Notes under the pieces: model-generated
What the model was told of the DNA's origin: nothing
Seen by the model: only the letters and a program-made list of their open reading frames with translations
The model's database searches: none
Program-made: the position numbers and the translations under genes
In this document: piece by piece, positions 13,161 through 23,745 of the stretch
Position numbering within the stretch: position 1 is the first letter of the stretch
Layout of the letters: each line of letters opens with the position of its first letter
DNA from: Fistularia commersonii
Lineage: Eukaryota; Chordata; Actinopteri; Syngnathiformes; Fistulariidae
Direction of reading: 5' to 3'
Assembly (NCBI GenBank): GCA_037954325.1
Contig: JBBMNZ010000003.1
Location: 19,828,392 to 19,892,391, forward strand
Length of the DNA stretch: 64,000 nt

Positions 13161-14195
13161 TACAGAACTATATTCATGATATAGAGTTATAACATGTCAT
13201 AATAACAGTTATATATTATGCTTATTATATATGAATTATTGCTACAACAGTGATTGTAACAAGTAATCTGAATTTGGCCAGTTTTGTTCACATGGATTTT
13301 TTTTTTTACAGCTTTCTTTTCAATGTTATCAGCGTTCAAGCAGCTTGATGCAGAACTGATGTCTCATAACCCGAGCAGGGAAATTATTTGGAAAATGTTT
13401 TAAAGTCTTAGTTTCAAAGCAACAGTCCACAGCAGGCATGGAAATGTTTCTTAAAAACCAAACAGGCCCAGAGAGCCCATTTCCATGTATGAGGCGTTAA
13501 ATCGCCTGTAAGGCTATCAATGAAAATTTGCAATGCAATGCAATGAACCTTAATGATTTCATGTAAATACCCTTCCTACTCAGTTTTTGGAGCTTAGAAG
13601 AACAGTTTAGAAGGACAGATGTGTATGATGGATACTGTTATTTGATTCCATAAATATAATCAGAGCTTTATATAATTCACTGGCTGTAATGCAAATGATC
13701 GAATAATGTAAGCATCTCAATTTTATTCCCTAACATTAAAGTTGATTGTGAAATTATAGGTGAGGTATACACAGAAATGTTTATAATTGAAAAGAAGGGT
13801 ATGCCATTCTTTTTAACTGAATGTTGTCACTTCAATTCTTTAAGAAGGTCAGTTGAAGTTTCGGAATTTGTAACCCGCTACTTCTACATTAGATCGCCAC
13901 TCGTCTCTCTGGCATTATGCAAGTAGAGGAAACTGTAAAGCTGATTTCAAAAAAAGCTTTTATGATTTTTTTTGTCACAAAAAGTTCATTGGAGTGCATG
14001 AATCAAGCCTGCTGCTAAATTGTTTGATCAGGATGAGCTTAGCAAGAGTATAATAATAGCATAATACAAATAATAATACACAATACAATATATCAAAACA
14101 ATTACAATGACTTTATCAGTGACTCCTTTTATCAGAAATTGCATAAACCATGAATTTTAATAAGAATCCGTGTAATCAGTCAAACTCCCTCAGTA
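13161..14195. other. unannotated sequence
   Basis: No gene recognised. The part at about 13310-13590 has mixed composition with few low-complexity runs and could be conserved noncoding DNA, but no specific motif supports this. Confidence 0.4.
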
Positions 14196-14840
14196 GTACC
14201 CAAAGAACTATTTTTCGGAATCAGAATCAGAATTGCTTTTTTCTCAAAATAATGTTTCAACTGCAAGGAATTTGCTTTGGTTGACAGTGTTAAACAGACA
14301 ACATGTAGCATGTAGAGATCAGGGCGATTGAGTTTGGTTGTACAAAATGGCAAGTTGTGCAAAGCTGTGCAAGGCAATGCATTAGAGGTGTTGGTTCGGT
14401 GTTGATGGGGAACCGGGGCATTATTTATAAGGCAGGCTACTGATGGGAAGAATCTGTTTTTGTGGCAGGTAGTTTTGGTCCTGATGGACTGCAACCTCCT
14501 GCCAGAGAAGAGTGGTTGGAAAGTCTAAGTCCTGGGTGGGATGGGTTTCCCAGGATCTTGCCTGTGCACCTGCGGGTCCTTGAGATGTACAAGTCCTGTA
14601 GAGAGGATAGATTACAGCCAATCACTCTCTCTCCGTAGCGGATGATACGCTAGTCTGCCCTTGTCTCTGGCTGTGGCGATGGCATACCAGATGGTGATGG
14701 AGGAGGTGAGGATGGACTGCTGGAGGTGTAGAGGTCCACCATCATCAGTAACATCTTTGACGGACAATCAGGTTAACCTTCTTCAGTAACATTTAAGTTG
14801 GATGGAAGCACGTAACTCGGTGGAATAAGATCAAGCTTTT
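14196..14840 (-). mobile_element. L2/Rex1-type LINE, 3' end
   Basis: Read on the minus strand, the C-terminal part of an L2/CR1-group ORF2 is visible in broken frames. It includes QSILTSSITIWY, SLQDLYISRTRRCTGKILGN and SIRTKTTCHKNRFFPS. After the coding part the sequence ends at about 14220 in an ATTCTGATTCTGATTCCG tail, a short tandem tail typical of L2-like elements. The reverse-transcriptase core is absent, consistent with 5' truncation. Frameshifts between the pieces show it is dead. The same protein region appears in the larger copy at the window's right end. Confidence 0.8.
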
Positions 14841-15429
14841 CAAACTGCCTCCTGTTTCATCCACCAAAAGAGTGTGTTTGAATGGAGTTTGAATTTTATT
14901 TCACTTACTTGGGGGAGTATTTCACTGATACGTCAGACTTCTTGAAACTCTTGCTGGGATATTTATGTAATTATTATAGGGAATTTAGATCTATTTGAGT
15001 TACTATAATAGTAAGTAAGTGTTTTTATACTCTATAGAAAAACAGAAAACTAAAAAAAAATGGGATTTGAATGAAAACATTGAACAAATGATAGATGAAG
15101 GTTCCCTTCAGTATTGCGCTTTTGTTTTTTATTTGTTCCATTAAAGGCTGTGGTTGAAGTTTATCTAGGAGGATGATAAGATTGATACCACATTGGTCAT
15201 TGATAGGTTTAAATAAATAAGTTGTTTCTTATTATAATTTGTGTTGCAAAATTAAACAAATACCAGGGTCACATGGACTTTGAATGCCTTTTATTTATTT
15301 AAAGGATGTATTTTTGTCCAGAACACTGTATTTACATGTAATTCATCAAAACAAAAATCAGAACCCCCCCTTGCCAGCTTACACTGTAAAACATATTTCA
15401 TTAGAAGCTGTCCTGCTTTTACTTTGAAA
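14841..15429. other. unannotated sequence
   Basis: AT-rich with no recognisable gene or repeat. Confidence 0.5.
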
Positions 15430-15710
15430 GGCCATTCTTGGACTAGGGGGACATATGGACTCAATCTCAGCACCAACAGAGAAGAGTTCAAGGACTTCAA
15501 TGAGTATCAGGTTGCTGGGGTTCAGAAGACCAGGCAGGATTATCAGTGACCGGTAAGGTTGGTACTGTAAGGAGAAGGCTGGAAAGTATTCTATGGCAAA
15601 GAATAATCTGGCAAAGGGAGAGAGTGTAGAGCTGGTTGCCAGTGATAAGTAACAGCTGAGTCCAGTTATTGAGGGACAGCCCGTGGCTGAGCATACTGAA
15701 CTGTGAGAAA
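15430..15710 (-). mobile_element. Sushi-type Ty3/gypsy 3' LTR (degraded)
   Basis: This interval aligns by eye with 20431-20625. Both contain GCTGGAAAGT then TGGCAAAGA, then TTGCCAGTGA with a following ACAGCTG, then TTGAGGG, and end at ACTGAACTGTGA. It lies directly after the chromodomain remnant in minus-strand order, as expected for the 3' LTR of an element whose 5' LTR is at 20431-20625. The two copies differ by many substitutions and indels, so the insertion is old. Confidence 0.65.
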
Positions 15711-15962
15711 ACCCCCGTCCTTTTTCAGACACCGCCTCCTCCAGTGAGCGTCTCCACCTCCTCCACGTCCAGTGCGGCTAATTGCCTGGCAGCCAGTGGC
15801 CTATTGCTAGGCCATTTGCCGCTATTCTTGAGGGAGGGCTGGTCCAGATGTTGGTGGAAGTACCGGATTAGGCTCTGATCCAGAATGTATCAAGTATGAA
15901 CCCAGGATCTCTCCGCTAGGCTGTAATCCTCCCAATCAACAAGGCACCGGTAGCCTCTTCCA
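15711..15962 (-). pseudogene. Sushi-type integrase C-terminal chromodomain remnant
   Basis: Read on the minus strand from 15960, the frame gives CLVDWEDYSLAERSWV, then a stop, then ILDQSLIRYFHQHLDQPS. This is the chromodomain and tail found at the end of Pol in Sushi-class (chromovirus) Ty3/gypsy elements, where the chromodomain steers the integrase to chromatin. The frame ends at about 15720, just before the 3' LTR. The upstream integrase, RNase H and reverse transcriptase are absent, because sequence similarity stops at 15962 where a hAT terminus begins. Confidence 0.7.
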
Positions 15963-17042
15963 CAGGGGTGGACAAACTTTTTGGCACAGGGGCCATTGAC
16001 TTTTAAATGGTAATAATTAAATTAATCTCAGAATCCCTGTTTGTTGCGCCCGCTGCATTTTTTATGCCGGACAGCGTATTGGCGAAGGCGTGATCATGTC
16101 GTCACGATATTTTGGGGTCTGAGTGAAAAGTCAGGAAGTTCAGACAAGCCTTGCTCAGACGATAGCCATGGACGGAACTGGATTGCTGATTATAAAAGAC
16201 TGCCTGTATACCTCCAAAGCTAAGTGTCTGTGTGCTAAGTGCCCCGCCGTACGTTCCTTGTTTCCTCGTGTCTTTGCTCCTCCACATTGTGGTTTGTACA
16301 TATCCTGGAAATTGTTGTTCGCATTTTATTTTTTATATTTAAGGAAAAAAAAGCCCCCCCCCAAAAAAAATTCATTTGACGTTTCGGTGTGAGCTTCATT
16401 TGACAGACGGGCCGGGTCAACACAAGATACGATACACATAAAAAACACATTTGTTAACAGTACACATCAAACATAAACAGAAAAAAAGCATTCGTGTTTC
16501 TCAGTATGTCCACAGTAAAAACTAAATCACAAAGCCAAAGTGTGTCACTCAGCTCAGGAAAATTGTCAGTGTTGACAGTTACCTCAAACTTAACCCGCAG
16601 ACACTAGCATGCTAAATCAAGTCCCTGTGATCGGTGTCAGTGTCTTCAAGAAAATTAATAAACTGACGATGGTGAAGTCCTCTCGCTCGAATAAAATTAA
16701 CAAGTTTCACAGCTGGCTTCACTGTGTGGTCAAGCTGCAACACAGATTTACTCAGTGCTTCCTGGTGAATTATGCAGTGTAGGAAAATTACCTCCTGCTC
16801 AGGGTTGTCCTCTTTCACACTGTGATGGATTCTTTTGCACAGGCCGACGTTTTTTTCGGTAAGATTTGGTGATCCATCTGTGGTAATGTTGGCGAGTGTA
16901 CTCCAGGGTAGCTTTTGCCTCTTTATGACCGTTTTATGACCGCCTCTCCCTGTGTTTTTCCTTAGGGATTCCACAGCCAAAAACTTCTCTGTTATCTCGA
17001 AATTTTCATTAATCCCTTTGATTATAATTAAAAGCTGAGCAG
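15963..17042 (-). mobile_element. hAT transposon remnant
   Basis: The left edge CAGGGGTGGACAAACTTTTT at 15963 matches hAT terminal inverted repeats of the 'CAGGGGTGGGCAAACTTTTTGG' type. A second subterminal hallmark is the GGCCGGGTCAACACAAGATA stretch at about 16409. Transposase remnants lie at 16612-17050 on the minus strand. A patch at about 16080-16345 containing ATTATAAAAGACTG may be a separate unidentified insertion. The other terminus was not found: the transposase is interrupted at about 17043 by a gypsy LTR. The 8-bp target duplication could not be confirmed. Confidence 0.6.
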
Positions 17043-17050
17043 TGTGGTGT
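16612..17050 (-). pseudogene. hAT transposase fragment (GTF2IRD2/ZBED-like)
   Basis: A minus-strand frame contains TAQLLIIIKGINENFEITEK, FLAVESLRK, LANITTDGSPNLTEKNVGL, then DNPEQEVIFLHCIIHQEALS and KPAVKLVNFIRARGLHHRQF. This is the central hAT-transposase region also exapted in the vertebrate GTF2IRD2 and ZBED families. It includes the TTDGSPN catalytic-acid segment and the CIIHQEALS helix. A patch around HKTVIKRQKLPW looks scrambled relative to relatives I recall. Residues upstream of TAQLL come from the inserted gypsy LTR, so the N-terminus here is foreign. The C-terminal dimerisation domain is lost after 16612. Not functional. Confidence 0.8.
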
Positions 17051-17190
17051 TTCGCCAAGAAAGATGGCAGAGGTGTGGAGGAGTTTAATACTTTAATAAA
17101 GAAACAACAATAAACAACACTAAACTTGAACATCTGGGATCGCCCTTATATACTGTGGGTGAGAAGCCACACCCTTTAGTGTCCGCTACA
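17043..17190 (-). mobile_element. short Ty3/gypsy LTR inside the hAT remnant
   Basis: On the minus strand the unit begins TGTAGCGGACACTAAAGG at 17190, directly after a purine-rich tract (GTTTGGAGGGGGC) that looks like a polypurine tract. It carries a TATA box (TATATAAGGG) and an ATTAAA polyadenylation-like signal, and ends near CACCACA at about 17043 where hAT sequence resumes. TG...CA ends, TATA, poly(A) and adjacent purine tract together support an LTR of about 148 bp. Which of the CA dinucleotides is the true end is uncertain. Confidence 0.65.
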
Positions 17191-17199
17191 CAGCCCCCT

Positions 17200-19450
17200 C
17201 CAAACACTCAGAAGGGACACTGGGAACACAACTAGTCCCTCAGGGAGTCCTGATCAGCCAACCAAAACGGCTTCTGCGTCCCTCGGCACTGGACCTGCGA
17301 GGTGCTGCTGGAGGCTTGGGTGGAGGGCCTCCCCCGCCACCCTGTGTTCCAGCTTCAATCGATCCATAGTAACACACTCCCTATGCCTGCCCATGTCCAA
17401 CACGAAACTAAGGGCCTGCACAGCCACATCTTCCGGTTCAAGGCCATTGTGTGACTACTTCAGGGCGGAGACGTCCGCCTCACCAGGCTGGTCGGCAGTC
17501 ATAGGCACAAAATCAATCCCGACATGCACAGGGCACACAAGAACCCAGGACAGGCAATCTGCAGCAGGGTTGGCCTTCCCAGCCAAATGCCTAATGTCTA
17601 TGGTGAACTCAGACACAGCCGCAAGGCATCGCTGCTGGTGGGCAGACAACAGCTCAGCCTGTCTTGACATGGCGAAAGTCAACGGCTTGTGGCCCTCCAG
17701 AGTAAAGCAGAAGTGCCAAGTTGCCAGATGGAGGGCCAACAACTCCCTGTCAAAAACGCTGTATTTCACAGTCCCGCAATTTACGGCTAAAGAACGCAAG
17801 CAGCTGCCAAACCCTCGCCGCCGGCTGTTCAACCACAGCTCCCACAGCAATGTGAGACACATCGGCCGTCAATGCTATGGGAGCTGAGTGCACAGGATGG
17901 GCAAGGAGGGCCGCACCAACTGTAAAAATTGACCATGCCCAACTCCTGCAACACCTTGACTGATGCCATGCAAGGGCACTCAGACACAGCATGCACCTTC
18001 AATGGCAATGGAACTGTGCCCCGCAGTGAAATGCGGTGCCCCAAACAGACCGAACTGGGACTTAGCCAGTATGATGGTGTGTCCATCCAGATGCCATAAA
18101 ACCTGAGTTAGGTGCTCTTGGCGCACTGCAGTCGGCGGGCTGGCCACCAGAATATCGTTAAGATAAACAAAGACGAATGGGAGGTCTCACTGTATGAGTC
18201 CGTGAGCCTTTGGAAGGCTCCCTTCAATCCGAAAGGCATACGCAGAAACTCCAACAGACCCAACGGCTATTACAGCAGTCTTGGGCATGTCCTCAGCGCA
18301 CACCGGTACCTGGTGATAACCGTGCACCAGGTCCACCTTAAAAAAGATGGTGGCACTCATTAGATGCACAGAGAAGTCCTGCATGTAGAGAATGTAGCGG
18401 CCATTCGTGGTCATGGTGCTCAACCTGTGAAAATCGCTGCACCGCTACCGCCAATATGCCTTGGACATCATGTGAAGCAGAGAGGCCCAGGGCTGTTAAA
18501 CCGCCTCACGATCGCCAGCCGCTCCATGGTGGCAAACTCTCGCTAGCAGTCGCTACTATGGCCACACAAAAACAGGCAGCCCTACTGTGGGAATGAAATG
18601 CTCTACACCATGTAGACATGGTGGAAAACATAGGCATCATCAACCCCAGAAAATCTGCCAATCAACGTTGGTGAACAATCCCCAAAAAAGAAAGATTTGT
18701 GTGTGTGTACGCGACCAAAACGCTTTAGTCTTGTACGGATATGGGGCGAAAGACACAGCATTGATAAGACAGCTGTTTGTGACATCGACACCGACCGTGA
18801 ACCGAAAGTGTCTATGACAGACCCATTAGCAGCGATCAATAGCGGCCCGCTGCCTCTGGCCCAAATATCTGCCCGCATCAGAGGAAGCAGGCTCTTCTGT
18901 GAGTGAGGAGTCAACCAGAAACCTGAGTCCATACCTTGAGTCCCTGACAAACAGCAGCTGGGTGTGTCCGGTAGCGGTCACAGCTGCTACCGAGCGCCAG
19001 CTCCGTTGTTTACCAGCCCCCAAACGAGCAGGGAGGAAAACACAGTGTCGAGCTCTGCCGCCGAACAGCTGGTGGAAAAAACAGATGCTATTCCAACGTC
19101 TCCTCGAGGTGGACACCTCAGCTGCCACGGCTGCATCCGCATCCCCAGGTGCCGTCCACGGGGGCTCCTGCACTACACTCTGGACAATAAACGGCCTGGC
19201 CATCAGCAAGATGCGGTCCACTTCCTCCGCCAGACCACTGTAGTTGGCAGCGGCCACACGCCAGGAGTTTGCCAGGCCGCAGAAAAACATGTTGAAAAAG
19301 GAACTCGCCATCGTTGGATCCTAGCAGAGTATATGTTCTCCATAAGATCCACCGCAGACCATCTCCCAGACTGGACATGGAAAACAGCTTGTCCGCCCCC
19401 TCTGTGGCAGACAGACTGTACCTCCGAAGCAGAAAACCCCTTAACTACAC
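17200..19450 (-). pseudogene. decayed Ty3/gypsy gag-pol lacking the integrase core
   Basis: In minus-strand order there is first a gag C-terminal part (FLFQHVFLRPGKLLA, about 19320-19270, then LAEEVDRILLMARP). Next come a linker with ICFFHQLFGGRARHCV, a protease-like segment LLFVRDSRYGLRFLVDSS, and LIAANGSVIDTFGSRS. The reverse transcriptase follows with FFKVDLVHGYHQVPV (about 18340) and VFVYLNDILVAS (about 18150). RNase H has YSVFDRELLALHLATWHF and FTIDIRHLAGKANPAADCLS (17770-17500). Last is the Pol tail ECVTMDRLKLEHRVAG (about 17370). The protease has D-S-S where D-T/S-G is expected, and the reverse transcriptase reads Y-L-N-D instead of Y-x-D-D. The zinc-binding and catalytic integrase domains are missing between RNase H and the tail. 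Many frameshifts occur. A dead, internally deleted copy. Confidence 0.8.
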
Positions 19451-19499
19451 CGTGGAGGGTTGTGGAACAACTCCATTACCCGCCTCATGGTCTGCTGTA

Positions 19500-20430
19500 A
19501 AAGTGTAGCTAACTGTAAAAGTTGGCAAAGCCCATGACAGTGGATAGGGTGTGTGCCCCACCAGGAAAAGAGGAGTTTGACTTGGAAAAGGGGGCATATT
19601 TTCAAGAAGGGAAGTTTAGTCATCATGTCACTCACCAGGACTTCCTCTTGCACTGGTGAGTCCAGCCATGTTACCCAGCAGCAGGAAATAAAATGACTGG
19701 CTTGACTACAGTAGAAGCAGAGGTTTCCCCCTCTGGCGATACTCTCATCCTATTGGCATAATATTGGTACAACCCAACTTCATGGACACAGGCTCCACAC
19801 CTTCATGCATAACCGGGGAAGAGGGGACAGTATCGGATGGGGAATTTTGCAAATGAGCAAAGCCAAGGCAATGGGGGAAGGTTCTGCCTCTTCTCTCTCC
19901 TGTGTGCTTGGAAGCAGAGGTCCAGCCAGCAGGAGAGATCTGAGCTCATCAAGTCTCAGAGGTAGAAGACAAGATCACCTTTAATATAATGAGTTAGACC
20001 ATGCAGGAAGCTCATATCCCCAAAACCTTGCATCGCTCCTCCAAGAAGGCCTGGAATGATGTATGGGAGTGCATCTCTCCCATGGAGGAGGGCCCTGCCT
20101 GTTAGGTTGCTGATTACATACGCCACCCTGGCTTCCTCGGTGGCAGTCATGTGAGGCTGCTGACTGAAGAGTAAGGAGCAAATGACCATCCTGGGCTGTA
20201 GCAGAGTCAAAGCAGGAGACCCAAACATGGGAACCAAAATACCTGGGGGGAGGACTTTGATCTCAGCAGAGAGGGCTGCGAACACGCTTGCCTTGGTCTC
20301 TGTAGCTCATCTGTCGTGCGCTGCAATCTTGTTTCACTGTCTGAGAGTGTTCTCAATTTTCTCGAACCAGATCTGCAGAGGAGCTGGTGTTTCTGGATCC
20401 ATGCCTGGCCAGATTGTACTGTGACAGGGG
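19500..20430 (-). pseudogene. Sushi-type gag remnant with zinc knuckle
   Basis: Minus-strand order: a start MDPETPAPLQIWFEK at about 20405, then CSLLFSQQPHMTATEEARVA and YVISNLTGRALL (about 20200-20100). These form the capsid-like segment conserved in Sushi and RTL/PEG10-type Gag. EPVSMKLGCTNIMP follows at about 19790, and a degenerate knuckle NLCFYCSQASHFISCC at about 19710. SPVQEEVLVS at about 19650 marks the Gag-protease junction. Similarity stops near 19520, where gypsy-A sequence begins. In live elements this Gag packages RNA. Stops and frameshifts show it is not functional here. Order and orientation match the chromodomain/LTR piece at 15430-15962, so both probably belong to one split element. 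Confidence 0.7.
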
Positions 20431-20625
20431 TGTACAGACCCAATTTCAACAATGAATTCCGCACAAACCGAGAAAGTTCAAAGACTTTACTGAGCATCAA
20501 GAAGACCTGCAGGAGGTTGCTGGAAAGTCTTGCATGGCAAAGAGTTGCCAGTGAAGAGTTACAGCTGTAAGTCTAGAGATTGAGGGTTAGCCTTCAGGTG
20601 ACCAAACTGAACTGTGACAGTTCTA
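20431..20625 (-). mobile_element. Sushi-type 5' LTR
   Basis: On the minus strand, it starts TGTCACAGTTCAGTTTGG at 20619-20625 and ends near CCCTGTCACAG at about 20428, just upstream of the gag ATG. It aligns by eye with 15430-15710 (shared GCTGGAAAGTCTT, TGGCAAAGAG, TTGCCAGTGA and CTGAACTGTGA blocks). A TG start, placement before gag and a matching downstream copy support the LTR call. Exact ends are uncertain. Confidence 0.65.
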
Positions 20626-21499
20626 ATAATGGGGATGCTATGTCTTTTTTTAAAGCCATTCTCTGAGTCTTATTTACATCGTTTTCTGGGCTTCACTTGT
20701 CAAAGCTTGACGTACCTAAATCACGCACAGTAATATGTAACTTAGGGAAATATACAATGGTCAGCTGGGAGAGCAGCAGCAGCACTGAAAAATCTGTGAT
20801 TGGGTCTAAGGATGCTCTGCATGTAATGTAGCACGACATAATATCAATTTAGTAAAAATATAGTATAAATTTGTGTGCGTGTGTATTTGTGTAAGCACTC
20901 TTTCTTTTCTAAAAAAGACACTCAAAAACACCTTCTGGATAAATATAGATGTAAAATTGAAAAAAACACAATATGGGTGTCAAGTGGGATATAAATTGAC
21001 ATAGCGTGAAATCAACTAAGTGAAATGAGCCAATATTTAATAACACAAAGGAAGGTTTTTGCAAAGGCTTGCTGAAGGGTTTTCAGGTATCATTTGAAAC
21101 AGTCATGCAAATGCATGAAAATAGATAATGGATCTGAGATGGGAGAACCAAAGTGGTCATGATGTGGAATGACATATTTATAGAAAAAGGTCCACAGGCA
21201 CTACGTGTCTTTCAATTTAACCATCCAGATTGCATGGGGCATGCTAGATTTTAGAGAAGACCAATTGGGGGTAGCAAGGATGAGGAATTACAATATCTGG
21301 TAAAATACAAAAATTTAAAATCATGAATATGTGATGCATAAGTAACAATATCGAATTTCTTTTTTGGCAGTGATATGTCTTGTTTTGCAGGTGATGTGCA
21401 AAAAATAAATAAATAAATAACTGTTATATCTGTAAGCTTTCTAAATCAGCTAATATGGAGAACAGGAGGCCGCAGATATGTGGGCCCAGGATATAAATA
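20626..21499. other. unannotated sequence
   Basis: No gene recognised. A small (AAAT)n run lies near 21403-21420. Confidence 0.5.
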
Positions 21500-22250
21500 A
21501 GACTCAAGAAGTACATTTGGAAGATATCTCCCAATAATGACCTGGTGAGTCAACGCCTAAAGCACCAGTAGTAGCTAGAGGGGTTGTCATGGACAGATAA
21601 GTACATGTATGGTATGTACCATTGGCAGCTTAAAGGAGTGGCTGACATCACAAAGCATACCAGTGGCTGAAAAAGACTAGCCTTAAAGACAGCACTGGCA
21701 TTGATCATGATTGGACAAGAGCAAGCCCTGAACACAAGATCAATCAAGGCCGATGCATAGTGTGCCAGGTAGGACCCTAGGTGTAGGCTGTGCAAAGATC
21801 CCGCTATGAAAATCAAGCACGTAAAAGAAAGCTGTAAGATCCAGACAGGTGAGGCATATATGGCACCTCATAGACAGGTAGCCAGCATCATACAACGGAA
21901 CATCTGTAGCAAGTATTTACTGTAGTTCACTGAATGAACACCAATGGGGATCCTTTGCTGGTGTATTGGCATTAGAAGACAGCCAGAGTAATGGATGTAA
22001 CAACCCTAAATGACAGCATCATCAGGATGAAAGAGCACAAGAAGCTTAAAAAAGTAATTGTCTTGACTTGTTGGGCATAAAGGCAAAAATGGTACCAGTG
22101 GTATTCAGAGCACTTGGAGCAGTAACGCCAAAGCTGGGAGAATGGCTCTAGCAGATTCCATGAAGAATATCTGAAATCACTATTCAGGGGACAGCAGGAC
22201 TGCAGGACTCTGGTGGAGGACCAACGGTTTTGTAAAAACTGTATTGTGAG
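21500..22250 (+). mobile_element. R4/Rex6-like LINE, C-terminal fragment
   Basis: Plus-strand frames, broken by stops and shifts, spell a recognisable order. First come YIWKISPNND and a YGMYHWQ segment, then IDHDWTRASPEHK (out of frame with its neighbours). CRLCKDP, at about 21785-21805, is part of a CCHC-like zinc motif. VMDVTTLNDSIIRMKEHKKL lies at about 21995-22055, followed by VPVVFRALGAVTPKLGEWL at about 22090-22145. This is the region after the reverse transcriptase in LINEs with a restriction-enzyme-like endonuclease. The 'V-x-D-V-A-x-P-x-D' and 'VPVVxGALGAV' blocks are typical. The reverse transcriptase itself is absent. The family assignment is from memory. The coding remnant is clear, but the exact clade (R4, Rex6 or a relative) is not. 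Confidence 0.65.
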
Positions 22251-22694
22251 TAAATATTGATAAGAGTTTATTCTATCTACATAAGTGGAAAATATCAAGG
22301 AACCAACATTGTTCACTGAAATTAATCAGCAGTTGGGATTTGGTTGAAAACAGGTATGTATTGTCAAGAGGTCTAATACAACTCATAAAAAACAATTCAC
22401 ATTCATAATACTGACATAAAACTGCTGGTATTGCTATTTCACTGTTTTATTTAACTTTGTCAACTATTGTTGAGGGACCAGATTTCAATACACTGCCATA
22501 TATAACATGATGATCATTTTGACTAACATATGCGAGACTTGGAACATATTTAAATATATATTTGTGTGTGTGCGTGTGTGTGTCCGTGTGTGAGTATTTT
22601 CTTTTCTTCTATTTATTTTCTTTTGGTGATGATGTACATTGATGTTGAATTGATGGTTCAATTATAGATAATCTTACAATATATACATTATCTG
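22251..22694. repeat. unannotated sequence with interrupted TG microsatellite
   Basis: An interrupted (TG)n tract lies at about 22562-22592. Otherwise nothing is recognised. Confidence 0.6.
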
Positions 22695-22950
22695 TACCAA
22701 TTATCCTACACACAGGGTTGTGGGAGGCTGGTGACAGCCCTGGCTATCTTTAGGTGTGAGGTGGAGTTTAACCCTGACAGGTTGCCAATCAATACAACAA
22801 CACATACAAAAACATACAACTACTCAGTCTCTCAGTGGAGTCCTCGCTGAAATGCACAACCACTTTTTTGGATAAAGGGAGGATATCGGCAAAACCAGAC
22901 ACAAAACATGCATGCAAGGAGTGAACATGCAACCCCTCACAGAAAGGCCC
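22695..22950 (+). repeat. ubiquitous teleost interspersed repeat, degraded copy 3
   Basis: Weak but ordered matches to the 40337 copy: GTGGGAGGCTGGTGACAGCC, GTTGCCAATCAATACAACAA, ACATACAACTACTCAG, ATGCATGCAAGGAG and CCCCTCACAGAAAGGCCC. Highly decayed. Confidence 0.55.
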
Positions 22951-23574
22951 ATTCCAAACCATGATATACTGTATAAGCTATGGCAATAGGCTCGATTTTA
23001 AGCTGATTTATCAAAAAGCTTTTTTTTTTTTGCTCAGTATAAGCTCTCTTTACTACAATGGTCATACACTCACTAAAAAAGGGGGAAAGTAATTGAGGTA
23101 AGTTGTGAACATGGAGAAAGATGTGATGAAGTCATGGAAGTTCAATGTTTGTATTCTTATATGATGGTTTTTCTATATGGAAATCTGGTGATATCAAAAA
23201 TGTAATGACTTATTGTTAATTCATCCTCATCTTGTCACTTGCTCTTATTTCTGGTTGTAAATAGAATCCTATTAATGTCCTTTTTTGTTTGTATTTCCTG
23301 TCTTCTACGTTCATTGTATCCTTCCCTCCCACTTGCTCAAAGTGTAGTCATATTTCATCCTTTCCTACCCATCTAATGGCACTTAAAAGGATTTTGCAAA
23401 TTATCAGCATAGGTCACTGAATATTGTTGACTTTCCTGGTTTTAGTCATGTCACCTCTGCTTGTATCTACCAAGCTGTGCACGTTTCCGAGCAAAATGGA
23501 TTTGTCAATTTCTCTTAAGAACATAACACATTATAGCCATAAACAACTCCAGAATTAAATTGTAACATATTAAT

Positions 23575-23745
23575 TTTCCATCGAGGCACAGCAGAGATGT
23601 TATCGGAGATGCATTTACAGGCCGGCAGAAGGGACAGCTGTTGTTTGAAGAGATGGACCTACCTACTGTGCTGCTGTCAACTAATTGCAGTGATGCTGAC
23701 ATTACTGCTGTCAGCATCTCTTCAGTCGGAACATCGTAATTTTTT
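23575..23745. promoter_or_regulatory. candidate conserved noncoding element
   Basis: Compositionally complex island in AT-rich surroundings. It contains an E-box CAGCTG (about 23637), an ACTAATTG homeodomain-like site (about 23680) and a perfect 10-bp inverted repeat GATGCTGACA...TGTCAGCATC at 23692-23718. The repeat carries two opposed TGCTGAC half-sites of the Maf type. Function is inferred from composition and motifs only. Confidence 0.22.
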
